Assembly: GCF_001514305.1 (NCBI RefSeq)
Contig: NZ_KQ949075.1
Coordinates: 176,960-240,959 of the forward strand
Direction: 5' to 3'
Length of the DNA stretch: 64,000 nt
Source of the DNA: Streptomyces dysideae
GTDB taxonomy: Bacteria; Actinomycetota; Actinomycetes; Streptomycetales; Streptomycetaceae
Below the pieces are notes generated by a model. The model was given only the letters and a program-made list of their open reading frames with translations. It did no database searches and had not been told where the DNA came from. Positions 8,572-17,165 of this stretch are shown piece after piece. Numbering within the stretch: position 1 is the stretch's first letter; every line of letters starts with the position of its first letter. Position numbers and translations under genes: made by a program.

Positions 8572-9246
8572 ATGAACATCGGGGGACGGCGCGCAAGGCT
8601 GCGCGGAGCGGTCGTGGTGGCCGCGATCGGTACGGCTGTGGCGCTGACGGGGTGCCAGGAGACCCCGTCCGGCAAGGCGAAGGCGTGGGCCGGCGCCTCG
8701 GCGGGGATCACCAGCCTGGCCGGTCCGGCCGCCGGGCAGGCCGGCGCCGCGTGCGTCTTCGTCAAGCCCGACGGCGCGCAGAGGTTCGGCCACATCGGCT
8801 GGGGTTTCCGGGTCACGGGCACCGACAAGTGGGTCTACGGCGCGATCGAGAACCCCAGCGGCAAGCTGTACACCCCGCCCGGCGGTGACATCGGCGCCTG
8901 GCACGCGGAGGGGACGTACACGAGCATGATGAGCGACATGTCGCGGGACGCGTACTGTCCGGGCCGGTCGGAGTACCCGTACAGCCGCTACCGCTGTACC
9001 CCCTCGTCCACGAGTGATGTCGCGTCCGCCCGGGCCATGATCCGTACGGTCGAGGCACGCGGCTTCCTGGTCGGCGTCGACCCGAAGACCGGCAAGCTCA
9101 CCTCGCGGAACTGCCTGGACGCCACGTACGACGTGCTGAAGGCGTACAAGACACGGCGGCTGACGCCCGCGGCCGAGCTGGCGGTCCCCAACGTGTGGGT
9201 GGAGTCGCTGGTGGGCTGGTCGGACAAGCGGCTGACGCCCAGGTAG
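8572..9246 (+). CDS. Secreted lipoprotein, unknown function
   Basis: A 224-residue lipoprotein: basic start MNIGGRRARLR, hydrophobic stretch and lipobox AVALTGC with the lipidated Cys at about residue 28. The mature part has several Cys (CVFV, YCPG, YRCT, NCLD) that could form disulfides outside the cell, and a segment resembling an NlpC/amidase-like fold (FGHIGWGFRVTGTDKWVYGA). I do not recognise a named family. GGGGGACGG stands before the ATG at 8572. It is the only rightward gene among leftward metabolic genes here and ends at a strong bidirectional hairpin. Confidence 0.7.
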   Translation: MNIGGRRARLRGAVVVAAIGTAVALTGCQETPSGKAKAWAGASAGITSLAGPAAGQAGAACVFVKPDGAQRFGHIGWGFRVTGTDKWVYGAIENPSGKLYTPPGGDIGAWHAEGTYTSMMSDMSRDAYCPGRSEYPYSRYRCTPSSTSDVASARAMIRTVEARGFLVGVDPKTGKLTSRNCLDATYDVLKAYKTRRLTPAAELAVPNVWVESLVGWSDKRLTPR

Positions 9247-9261
9247 AACAGGCGGAAAGCG

Positions 9262-9299
9262 ACGGTGCCCCGCCCGGAAGGCTCCGGGCGGGGCACCGT
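9262..9299. terminator. Bidirectional hairpin terminator
   Basis: 17-base inverted repeat ACGGTGCCCCGCCCGGA with its exact complement after a 4-base loop, located between the convergent lipoprotein gene and the E2 gene. Confidence 0.8.
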
Positions 9300-9319
9300 A
9301 CAGGTACTGCTGAGGCTGG

Positions 9320-11101
9320 TTACAGGCCGAGCTCGACCTCGAACTCGCCCGCCTCCAGGATCGCCTTGACGGCCGTCAGGTAACGGGCCGCGTCGGCGCC
9401 GTCCACCAGACGGTGGTCGTAGGACAGGGTCAGGTACGTCATGTCACGGACGCCGATGACCGTGCCCTCCGCCGTCTCGATGACGGCGGGGCGCCTGACC
9501 GTGGCACCGATGCCGAGGATCGCGACCTGGTTCGGCGGCACGATGATCGTGTCGAACAGCGCGCCGCGCGAGCCGGTGTTGGAGATGGTGAAGGACGCGC
9601 CGGACAGCTCGTCCGGGGTGATCTTGTTGGCCCGGACCTTGCCCGCCAGGTCGGCGGTGGCCTTGGCGATGCCGGCGATGTTCAGGTCGCCCGCGCCCTT
9701 GATGACCGGGGTCATCAGGCCCTTCTCCGAGTCCACCGCGATACCGATGTTCTCGGCGTCGAAGTAGGTGATCGTGCCCTCGTCGACGTTGATCCGGGCG
9801 TTGATGACCGGGTGGGCCTTCAGTGCCTGGGCCGCCGCCTTCACGAAGAACGGCATCGGGGAGAGCTTGACGCCCTCACGGGCCGCGAAGGAGTCCTTCG
9901 CCTGCGCGCGGAGCTTCATCAGCTTGGTGATGTCGACCTCGACGACCGAGGACAGCTGGGCCTGCTCGTGCAGGGCCTTCACCATGTTGTCGCCGATGAC
10001 CTTGCGGATGCGGGGCATCTTGACGGTCTGGCCACGGAGGGGCGAGACCTCCAGCACCGGAGCCTTCTTCGCAGCGGCGGCGGCAGGGGCTGCGGCGGCC
10101 GGAGCCGGAGCAGCGGCGGCGGCCTTCGCGGCCTCGGCGGCGGCGATGACGTCCTGCTTGCGGATACGGCCGCCGACGCCGGTGCCCTTGACGGCGGCCA
10201 GGTCGACGCCGTTCTCGGCGGCGAGCTTGCGCACCAGCGGGGTGACGTAGGCGCCCTCGTCGGTCGCCTGGGCGGCGGCCGGAGCGGCCGGAGCCGGGAT
10301 GACCGGAGCCGGAGCAGCCGGCGCGGGAGCCGGAGCCGCGGGCGCCACCGGAGCCGGGGCGGCAGCGGCGGGCGCGGCCGGGGCGGCGGGCGGCGCGGGA
10401 GCCGGAGCCGCGGGCGCGGCCGGGGCAGCGGCGGCCGGAGCCGGAGCCGGAGCCGCCGGGGCCGGAGCGGCACCCGCGACGCCGATGACGGCCAGCTTGG
10501 CGCCGACCTCGGCCGTCTCGTCCTCGCCGACCACGATCTCCAGCAGCGTGCCCGAGGCGGGCGCCGGGATCTCGGTGTCGACCTTGTCCGTGGAGACCTC
10601 GAGCAGCGGCTCGTCGGCCTCGACGGTGTCGCCGACCGACTTCAGCCAGCGGGTGACGGTGCCTTCGGTGACGGACTCACCGAGCGCGGGCAGGACCACG
10701 TCCGTACCCTCGGCAGCGCCACCGGCCGGAGCGGCAGGGCCTGCGGCAGTTGCGGTAGCGGGGGCCGGGGCGGCCGCGGCCTCGGCGGCCGGCGCCGGGG
10801 CGGGCTCGGCGGCCGGAGTTTGAACGGCGGCGACGGGCGCCGGAGCGGCGGTAGCCGCGGTGGTGCCGTCGTCGATGATCGCCAGCTCGGCGCCGACCTC
10901 TACGGTCTCGTCCTCGGCGACCTTGATGGAGGCCAGAATGCCCGCAGCGGGGGCCGGGATCTCGGTGTCGACCTTGTCGGTCGACACCTCGAGCAGCGGC
11001 TCGTCGGCCTCGACGCGCTCGCCCTCGGCCTTCAGCCAGCGGGTGACAGTGCCCTCGGTGACGCTCTCACCGAGCGCCGGAAGGGTTACGGAAACCGCCA
11101 T
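9320..11101 (-). CDS. sucB: Dihydrolipoamide acyltransferase (E2) with two lipoyl domains
   Basis: E2 core of a 2-oxoacid dehydrogenase complex, passing acyl groups from lipoyl-lysine to CoA. Domains in order: lipoyl domain 1 (residues about 2-77, modified Lys43 in VSTDKVDTE), Ala/Pro-rich linker, lipoyl domain 2 (about 132-207, same VSTDKVDTE motif), a very long Ala/Pro linker, peripheral-subunit-binding domain ([20 protein letters not shown]), and the catalytic domain ending with the acyltransferase motif [15 protein letters not shown]. In Actinobacteria one E2 is thought to serve both pyruvate and 2-oxoglutarate complexes, so aceF is an equally fair name. It is followed upstream by lpdA (58 bases away, same direction), a likely operon. 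The Ala/Pro linkers are encoded by imperfect GCCGGAGC-type repeats (10260-10480). Confidence 0.93.
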   Translation of the reverse strand: MAVSVTLPALGESVTEGTVTRWLKAEGERVEADEPLLEVSTDKVDTEIPAPAAGILASIKVAEDETVEVGAELAIIDDGTTAATAAPAPVAAVQTPAAEPAPAPAAEAAAAPAPATATAAGPAAPAGGAAEGTDVVLPALGESVTEGTVTRWLKSVGDTVEADEPLLEVSTDKVDTEIPAPASGTLLEIVVGEDETAEVGAKLAVIGVAGAAPAPAAPAPAPAAAAPAAPAAPAPAPPAAPAAPAAAAPAPVAPAAPAPAPAAPAPVIPAPAAPAAAQATDEGAYVTPLVRKLAAENGVDLAAVKGTGVGGRIRKQDVIAAAEAAKAAAAAPAPAAAAPAAAAAKKAPVLEVSPLRGQTVKMPRIRKVIGDNMVKALHEQAQLSSVVEVDITKLMKLRAQAKDSFAAREGVKLSPMPFFVKAAAQALKAHPVINARINVDEGTITYFDAENIGIAVDSEKGLMTPVIKGAGDLNIAGIAKATADLAGKVRANKITPDELSGASFTISNTGSRGALFDTIIVPPNQVAILGIGATVRRPAVIETAEGTVIGVRDMTYLTLSYDHRLVDGADAARYLTAVKAILEAGEFEVELGL

Positions 11102-11159
11102 GGTTTCGGTTGCTCCTTACAAGTGCGGAAGTCTGTGTCGTCGCTTCTCGACCGAGGGA

Positions 11160-12548
11160 TCAGTCGTGCGAGTGGAGGGGCTTGCCGGCCAGGGCCAGGT
11201 GGGCCTCGCCCATCGCCTCGTTCTGGGTCGGGTGGGCGTGGATGAGCTGCGCGACCTCGGCGGGCAGCGCCTCCCAGTTGTAGATCAGCTGGGCTTCGCC
11301 GACCTGCTCGCCCATGCGGTCGCCGACCATGTGGACGCCGACCACGGCACCGTCCTTCACCTGGACGAGCTTGATCTCGCCCGCGGTGTTGAGGATCTTG
11401 CTCTTGCCGTTGCCGGCGAGGTTGTACTTCAGAGCGACGACCTTGTCCGCGCCGTAGATCTCCTTGGCCTTGGCCTCGGTGATGCCCACGGAGGCGACCT
11501 CGGGGTGGCAGTACGTCACCCGGGGTACGCCGTCGTAGTCGATCGGGACGGTCTTGAGACCGGCCAGCCGCTCCGCCACCAGGATGCCCTCGGCGAAGCC
11601 GACGTGCGCGAGCTGGAGGGTCGGGACCAGGTCGCCGACGGCGGAGATGGTCGGGACGTTCGTCCGCATGTACTCGTCGACCAGGACGTAGCCGCGGTCC
11701 ATGGCGACGCCCTGCTCCTCGTAGCCGAGACCGGCGGAGACGGGGCCGCGGCCGACGGCCACCAGCAGCACCTCGGCCTCGAACTCCTTGCCGTCGACGA
11801 GGGTGACCTTGACGCCCTCGGCGGTGTACTCGGCCTTCTGGAAGAAGGTGCCCAGGTTGAACTTGATGCCGCGCTTGCGGAACGCGCGCTCGAGAAGCTT
11901 CGAGCTGTTCTCGTCCTCGACCGGGACGAGGTGCTTCAGGCCCTCGATGACGGTGACGTCGGTCCCGAAGGACTTCCAGGCGGAGGCGAACTCGACGCCG
12001 ATGACACCGCCACCGAGGACGATCGCCGACTTCGGCACACGGTCCAGGACGAGGGCGTGGTCCGAGGAGATGATCCGGTTGCCGTCGATCTCCAGGCCCG
12101 GCAGCGACTTCGGCACGGAGCCGGTCGCGAGGAGCACGTGGCGGCCCTGGACGCGCTGGCCGTTGACATCGACGGAGGTCGGGGACGACAGACGCCCCTC
12201 ACCCTCGATGTACGTCACCTTGCGGGAGGCGATGAGCCCCTGCAGACCCTTGTAGAGGCCCGCGATGACACCGTCCTTGTACTTGTGGACGGCCGGTACG
12301 TCGATGCCCTCGAAAGTGGCCTTCACACCGAACTGCTCGCTCTCGCGGGCCTGGTCGGCGATCTCGCCCGCGTGCAGCAGGGCCTTGGTGGGGATGCAAC
12401 CCCGGTGCAGGCAGGTGCCGCCGACCTTGTCCTTCTCGATCAGGGCGACGTCCAGGCCCAGCTGCGCCCCGCGCAGGGCCGCGGCGTAACCACCGCTACC
12501 ACCGCCGAGGATCACTAGGTCGAAAACGGTGCTGGCGTCGTTCGCCAC
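11160..12548 (-). CDS. lpdA: Dihydrolipoyl dehydrogenase (E3)
   Basis: FAD-dependent enzyme that reoxidises the dihydrolipoyl group of E2 with NAD+. The N-terminal FAD motif is VILGGGSGGYAAAL; the redox disulfide is GGTCLHRGCIPTKALLH (Cys46 and Cys51); the NAD motif is AIVLGGGVIGVEFAS; the C-terminal His-Glu active-site motif is HAHPTQNEAMGEAH. Length 462 aa is normal. The GTG at 12548 is chosen because GGAGG lies upstream and the protein then starts just before the FAD motif; an open extension of 56 codons upstream lacks homology. It precedes the E2 gene with a 58-base gap, so the two are probably co-transcribed. Confidence 0.95.
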   Translation of the reverse strand: MANDASTVFDLVILGGGSGGYAAALRGAQLGLDVALIEKDKVGGTCLHRGCIPTKALLHAGEIADQARESEQFGVKATFEGIDVPAVHKYKDGVIAGLYKGLQGLIASRKVTYIEGEGRLSSPTSVDVNGQRVQGRHVLLATGSVPKSLPGLEIDGNRIISSDHALVLDRVPKSAIVLGGGVIGVEFASAWKSFGTDVTVIEGLKHLVPVEDENSSKLLERAFRKRGIKFNLGTFFQKAEYTAEGVKVTLVDGKEFEAEVLLVAVGRGPVSAGLGYEEQGVAMDRGYVLVDEYMRTNVPTISAVGDLVPTLQLAHVGFAEGILVAERLAGLKTVPIDYDGVPRVTYCHPEVASVGITEAKAKEIYGADKVVALKYNLAGNGKSKILNTAGEIKLVQVKDGAVVGVHMVGDRMGEQVGEAQLIYNWEALPAEVAQLIHAHPTQNEAMGEAHLALAGKPLHSHD

Positions 12549-12735
12549 GTCACGTCCTCCATGCATGTGCGCCACGCCGGTCTCCAGTGACCGGTCGGCG
12601 GCTGGTGTCCGGCCGCTCGTTCTTCGGCCCTTCGGTGGGGCCCTGTCCTGCCGAGCCCCATCTTCGCACTTGTCAGCACGGAAGGAGACGCCGGGCCGGT
12701 GTGTGAGACGTCGCACTCCTGTTGGCTTACGGCAA

Positions 12736-12778
12736 GGTGACGGGGCCCCGCCCTACCCGCGCGCGGAGCCCCGTCACC
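12736..12778. terminator. Hairpin terminator of pepA
   Basis: 11-base arms GGTGACGGGGC and GCCCCGTCACC with a 21-base GC-rich loop, directly downstream of the pepA stop and upstream of the lpdA leader. Confidence 0.7.
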
Positions 12779-12788
12779 GAAAAGGACC

Positions 12789-14324
12789 TCAGCCCAGGTC
12801 ACCCGCGGCGGTCAGCTCGGCCAGCCGTACCAGCGTCCGCACCGCCGTACCCGTACCGCCCTTGGGCGTGTACCCGAAGGGCCCGCCCTCGTTGAAGGCC
12901 GGACCGGCGATGTCCAGGTGCGCCCAGGTGATGCCCTCGCCCACGAACTCGCGCAGGAACAGACCGGCGACCAGCCCGCCGCCCATCCGGTCACCCATGT
13001 TGGCGAGATCGGCGGTGGGGGAGTCCATGCCCTTGCGCAGATGCTCCGGCAGCGGCATCGGCCACGCCGGCTCACCCACCTCCTCGGCGGCCTCGTGCAC
13101 CGCGGAGCGGAACGCGTCGTCGTTGGCCATGACCCCGAACGTCCGGTTCCCCAGCGCCAGCATCATCGCGCCGGTCAGCGTCGCGACGTCCACGATCGCG
13201 TCCGGCTTCTCCTCGGACGCCGCCCACAGCGCGTCGGCGAGAACCAGCCGCCCCTCGGCGTCGGTGTTGAGCACCTCGACCGTCTTGCCGCTGTACATCC
13301 GCAGCACGTCACCCGGCCGCACCGCGGTGCCCGACGGCATGTTCTCGGCCAGCGCCAGCCACCCGGTGATGTTGACCTCGAGCCCCAGCCGCGCGGCGGC
13401 GACGACCGCGGCGAAGACCGCTGCCGCACCGCTCATGTCGCACTTCATCGTCTCGTTGTGGCCGGCCGGCTTCAGCGAGATGCCGCCCGAGTCGTAGGTG
13501 ATGCCCTTGCCGACGAAGGCGAGGTGCTTGGCCGCCTTGGCGTGCGTGTACGTCAGCTTCACCAGCCGCGGCGCCGACGCCGAGCCGACCCCGACGCCGA
13601 CGATGCCGCCGTAGCCGCCCTTGGCCAGCGCCTTCTCGTCGAGCACCTGCACCTTGATGCCGTGCTCCTTGGCCGCGGTCTGCGCGACGGCGGCGAAGGC
13701 CTCCGGGTAGAGGTCGTTCGGCGGGGTGTTGACCAGGTCGCGGGCGCGGTTCAGCTCCTCGGCGACGGCGGTGGCGCGCTCGATCGCCGCCTTGTGCTCC
13801 TTGTCGCGGGGCTTGCCGCCGAGCAGGGCGGCCTCGGCGAGCGGGCCCTTGCCGTTCTTGCCCTTTGCAGCCCCGTCGGCCTTGCCGTTCTCCTTGTACG
13901 CGTCGAAGGAGTACGCGCCCAGCAGCGCGCCCTCGGCGATCGCACCGACGTCCGCGGCGTCCGTGAGCGGCAGCGCGAACGCGGCCTTCTTGGAGCCGGC
14001 GAGGGCACGGGCTGCGACGCCGGCGGCCTTGCGCAGCGCCTCCCCGTCATAGCCGGCGTCCTTCTCGGGCTCGGCGCCCAGGCCGACCGCCACGACGAGC
14101 GGTGCCTTGAAGCCGGACGGCGCGGGCAGCTTCGTCACCTCGCCCTCGGCACCGGAGGCACCGAGGGTCTCCAGGACGCCGGCGAGCCGGCCGTCGTAAC
14201 CCTTGTCCACGGCCTCGGCGCCCGGTGCTACCACCGGTCCCTTGGCGCCCTTGGCGACACCGATCACGATCGCGTCGGCCCGCAGGCCGGGCGCCGCGGC
14301 GGTGCTGAGAGTGAGAGCAGTCAC
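12789..14324 (-). CDS. pepA: Leucyl (cytosol) aminopeptidase, M17 family
   Basis: Hexameric two-metal aminopeptidase that releases N-terminal residues from peptides in the cytoplasm. The M17 signature NTDAEGRLVLADAL is present, as are the metal and catalytic segments VGKGITYDSGGISLKP and the Lys/Asp residues around it (KCDMSGAAAVFA). The N-terminal macro-like domain (about 1-170) is more variable, with an Ala/Gly/Lys-rich insert (GAAKGKNGKGPL). 511 aa is typical. GGAAGCGAG lies upstream of the ATG at 14324. It is transcribed towards lpdA but separated by a terminator. The intergenic region to the right carries a transposase remnant. Confidence 0.93.
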   Translation of the reverse strand: MTALTLSTAAAPGLRADAIVIGVAKGAKGPVVAPGAEAVDKGYDGRLAGVLETLGASGAEGEVTKLPAPSGFKAPLVVAVGLGAEPEKDAGYDGEALRKAAGVAARALAGSKKAAFALPLTDAADVGAIAEGALLGAYSFDAYKENGKADGAAKGKNGKGPLAEAALLGGKPRDKEHKAAIERATAVAEELNRARDLVNTPPNDLYPEAFAAVAQTAAKEHGIKVQVLDEKALAKGGYGGIVGVGVGSASAPRLVKLTYTHAKAAKHLAFVGKGITYDSGGISLKPAGHNETMKCDMSGAAAVFAAVVAAARLGLEVNITGWLALAENMPSGTAVRPGDVLRMYSGKTVEVLNTDAEGRLVLADALWAASEEKPDAIVDVATLTGAMMLALGNRTFGVMANDDAFRSAVHEAAEEVGEPAWPMPLPEHLRKGMDSPTADLANMGDRMGGGLVAGLFLREFVGEGITWAHLDIAGPAFNEGGPFGYTPKGGTGTAVRTLVRLAELTAAGDLG

Positions 14325-14617
14325 TGTGGTGAAATCTCGCTTCCAGTTGAGTTTCAGTGGCCGAATCGGATGGGGTCGACCGGCCCTGGGGGAAGACCTT
14401 AGATCCGCGGGTACGCGGCATCCCCCGCAGGGCCGGTGATCCGTGGTGTGCGGCTCCGACCCGTTCCAGGAGTGCCAAGGACGAGCCTAGGCCCTGTTCG
14501 GCCGATCGGACCTGCGACGCGGTTCCTCCCCACGGGCCGGACGCCGCGCAGCCGGACCTCGTGGCCGCCCGTCGACCGGCCGGTCGCGCCACATGCATGG
14601 ACGTCCGGGGCCTGGCT

Positions 14618-14726
14618 GTAAGTGTCAGCTCGACCAGCGACGTCACCGGAGCGCCGGCGCACAGCACCGCGTCGGTGAGCTCGAAGAGCGCATCCGCCCG
14701 GGTGCAGAGCAGTCGTAGAACTGCAT
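14618..14726 (-). mobile_element. Frameshifted N-terminal remnant of a Streptomyces transposase
   Basis: On the minus strand an ATG at 14726 opens with FYDC, then after an apparent one-base loss continues as ADALFELTDAVLCAGAPV and TSLVELTLT. From memory this is the start of a transposase family common in Streptomyces (beginning roughly FYxCLxxRADALFELTDAVLC). Only about 36 residues are left; the frame then degenerates. The rest of 14325-14803, about 480 bases between pepA and the kinase gene, shows no other gene and presumably carries their promoters. Confidence 0.6.
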
Positions 14727-14803
14727 AACAAGCTGAGAAACCTCGGTACTAGTCTGATGCCCTGAACGGCTTTTCGAAGCACGGCACATGGGAAAGGTGA
14801 CCG

Positions 14804-16606
14804 GTGATGTCGCTGAGCTCCGGCGATATGGAGTCCATAGGCGGCTATGCGCTGGTCGACCGGCTCGGTAGTGGCGGCATGGGCGTCGTCTATCTGGGGC
14901 GCTCGGACTCGGGACGGCGGGTCGCGGTCAAGGTCGTGCACGCGCAGTACGCGCAGGACGAGGAGTTCCGGACGCGCTTCAGGCAGGAGGTCGCGGCGGT
15001 CCGCCGGGTGAGCGGGGCATTCACGGCCCCGGTGGTGGACGCCGATCCGGACGCCGAACAGCCGTGGATGGCGACGCTGTACGTCCCGGGCCGTACGCTG
15101 TCGGACATCGTGGCCAAGGACGGCCCGCTGCGCGGACGCGAGTTGCGCATGCTCGCGCTGGGCCTTGCCGAGGCGCTGCGGGACATCCACCGGGCGGGTG
15201 TGGTACACCGTGATCTGAAGCCGAGCAACGTCCTGATGGCCGAGGACGGACCCCGCGTCATCGACTTCGGCATCTCGCACGCCGTCGACAACGAGGCCCT
15301 CACCGTGACCGGGCGGTTGATCGGCACCCCGCCCTTCATGTCCCCGGAGCAGTTCACCGCGCCGCGGGATGTCACCGCGGCCTCGGACATTTTCTCGCTG
15401 GGGTCACTTCTGGTTTACGCGGCCACCGGCAACCGTCCGTTCGACGGAAGCAGCCCCTATTTGACGGGCTATCAGGTGATGTACGAGGCACCGGTCCTGG
15501 ATGGAGTCGCCGAACCGCTCCGGAGCATTGCCGAACGCTGCCTGGACAAGCACCCAGCCGCCCGGCCCGAACTCGCCGAACTGCACCGTATGCTCCGGAC
15601 GCTGCCGGATTCCGCCGTGCCGGTCGCGCCGGGACGGGCCGACTCAGCGGAAACCAGCCGCCAGGTTTCCCATACGCGCCCCGTTCCACGAGACCCGGCC
15701 ACCGACGGAGGGAAGGGGGGAACGGACAGGACTCGAACCGGTCACGGACCTCGAGGGCGGCGCATCCTCGTCGGCCTCGCTGCAGCCGTGGCCGTCACTG
15801 GGCTGAGCATCGCGGCAGTGAAAACCGGGTCGCACCAGAACAACACTTCCCAGTCGTCCACCGCGCCGGCGTCCACCGCGCCCGCGTCCGTCGCCACCGT
15901 GACGCCACCGCCGAAGCACGTGCGGTGGGACTACCAGATCGGCGGTGCGTATGCCCCGGCGACCGGTGTGCAGGTGGTCAGTCGCAGCCACGAGAGCGCG
16001 CCCGCGCCGGGTGTCTACAACATCTGCAATATCAACGCCTTCCAGGCACAGGAGGACGCGGAGGGTGACTGGGACTCCGACCTGCTGCTGCGCGACGCCA
16101 ACGGGGATGTCGTCTACGACGAGGACTGGGGCGAGGCGGCCCTGGACATCCGCACGGACGCCAAGCGACAGCGCATCGCTGCCAAGGTGAACACCTGGAT
16201 CGACGAGTGCGCGGCCAAGGGGTACAAGGCCGTCGAGCCCGACAACTACGACACCTTCACCCGCTTCCCGAAAGACCTCACTGCCGACCAGGCCAAGGCG
16301 CTCATGAAGCTGCTGTCGGTGCACGCCCACGAGAAGGGCTTGGCCATCGCTCAGAAGAACACCCTTGAGCTCGCGGCCTACCGTGCGTCCGTGGGCCTGG
16401 ACTTCGCCGTGGTGGAGGAGTGCGGCGAGTGGAATGAGTGCGGCGAGTTCGCCGAGGCGTTCGACAACAACGTGCTCGTGGTCGAGTACACAGCGAAGGG
16501 CCTGTCGGAAGTGTGCTCCGGCTGGGCCAGCACACTGAGCATTGTCCGCCGCGACCAGTTGCTCGTGTCCAAGGGCACGAGCGGCTACTTCCGCCAGACC
16601 TGCTGA
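14804..16606 (+). CDS. Transmembrane Ser/Thr protein kinase with an extracellular GH114-type domain
   Basis: A 600-residue fusion. Residues about 14-265 are a Hanks-type kinase with all key residues: glycine loop GSGGMG (22-27), Lys43 (VAVKVV), HRDLKPSN (135-142), DFG (154-156) and the GTPPFMSPEQ activation segment end. A Pro/Thr/Arg-rich juxtamembrane stretch leads to one membrane span (about 321-339), then an Ala/Ser/Thr linker and an outer domain (about 372-600) of the GH114 (endo-alpha-1,4-polygalactosaminidase-like) TIM barrel: NICNINAFQ, KAVEPDNYDTF (Glu478, Asp480), GLAIAQKNT, DFAVVEECGEW. PASTA repeats, the usual sensor of such kinases, are absent, so the GH114 domain probably senses or processes an extracellular sugar polymer. 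GGAAAGG precedes the GTG; the ATG three bases later is also possible. Confidence 0.85.
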   Translation: MMSLSSGDMESIGGYALVDRLGSGGMGVVYLGRSDSGRRVAVKVVHAQYAQDEEFRTRFRQEVAAVRRVSGAFTAPVVDADPDAEQPWMATLYVPGRTLSDIVAKDGPLRGRELRMLALGLAEALRDIHRAGVVHRDLKPSNVLMAEDGPRVIDFGISHAVDNEALTVTGRLIGTPPFMSPEQFTAPRDVTAASDIFSLGSLLVYAATGNRPFDGSSPYLTGYQVMYEAPVLDGVAEPLRSIAERCLDKHPAARPELAELHRMLRTLPDSAVPVAPGRADSAETSRQVSHTRPVPRDPATDGGKGGTDRTRTGHGPRGRRILVGLAAAVAVTGLSIAAVKTGSHQNNTSQSSTAPASTAPASVATVTPPPKHVRWDYQIGGAYAPATGVQVVSRSHESAPAPGVYNICNINAFQAQEDAEGDWDSDLLLRDANGDVVYDEDWGEAALDIRTDAKRQRIAAKVNTWIDECAAKGYKAVEPDNYDTFTRFPKDLTADQAKALMKLLSVHAHEKGLAIAQKNTLELAAYRASVGLDFAVVEECGEWNECGEFAEAFDNNVLVVEYTAKGLSEVCSGWASTLSIVRRDQLLVSKGTSGYFRQTC

Positions 16607-16907
16607 CGCCAAACCTGCTGAACGGCGGGACAGGTTCATGGAACCAGCCCGCCCCGCGGCCCGCCGGGCACGGGACAGGGTCCGCACGTCGGCCCGATGT
16701 CTACCGGGTGTCCTCGCGTACATCCCGGCCGCCGGGAACGTAGGGTCGCCCCGATGTCCGTGCTCCGTCGTCCGCTGGTCGGTGCCCTCAACCGGGTCCG
16801 CCACGGGTCCCCGGTCGGCGGGCTCGTACACCCCCACCGTCACCATTCGGCCTGACCTGGACCCGGTGTCGAGCACCGCTGCTCGATGTGTCCCCCATCA
16901 GCCCCCA
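16607..16907. other. Intergenic stretch with no supported gene
   Basis: About 300 bases after the kinase-GH114 gene. A short rightward open frame at about 16754-16855 has good third-position G/C but no ribosome site and no recognisable product. I see no clear terminator, tRNA or repeat here. Confidence 0.4.
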
Positions 16908-17117
16908 TCAGTGCACTCCCGATGCGTGGTCGCGGATCTCGGTCGCATGCCTCGCTGCCTGCGTGATGTTGCCCTTGCTCCTCGCTGCGTTGGGCTGCTT
17001 CCAGTTCGCGGCGCACACCTTGCAGCCCGCAACGGGGGCGCAGTCGAGCAGCCAAGCCTCGAACCCCATAGGGAGGACTACCGGCGGTTCCTGGGTGGTC
17101 TTGTGCTTCGTGGTCAT
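16908..17117 (-). CDS. Small Cys-containing protein of unknown function
   Basis: A 69-residue protein starting MTTKHKTTQEPPVVLPMGFE, with WLLDCAPVAGCKVCAANWKQ in the middle (three Cys, possible metal site) and a helical tail ITQAARHATEIRDHASGVH. The composition and the mixed polar/hydrophobic pattern look like a real small protein rather than a shadow frame; I believe similar proteins sit beside XRE regulators in other Streptomyces. An in-frame ATG 12 bases upstream (17129) is an alternative start; neither has a strong ribosome site. It is divergent from the XRE gene at 17166 with about 50 bases between, so they may share control. Confidence 0.55.
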   Translation of the reverse strand: MTTKHKTTQEPPVVLPMGFEAWLLDCAPVAGCKVCAANWKQPNAARSKGNITQAARHATEIRDHASGVH

Positions 17118-17165
17118 GAAGCCAACCATGGGAAGAGCGAAGGCTCACACGGGAGTTGACCAGCA

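Noticed and set aside
9413..11245. 610-codon open frame opposite the E2 gene
   Set aside because: Composition is Gly/Arg/Asp repeats mirroring the Ala/Pro linkers of E2 on the other strand; no start signal or domain.
16754..16855. 34-codon rightward frame after the kinase gene
   Set aside because: Good third-position G/C but no ribosome site, no similarity and very short; not enough to call a gene.
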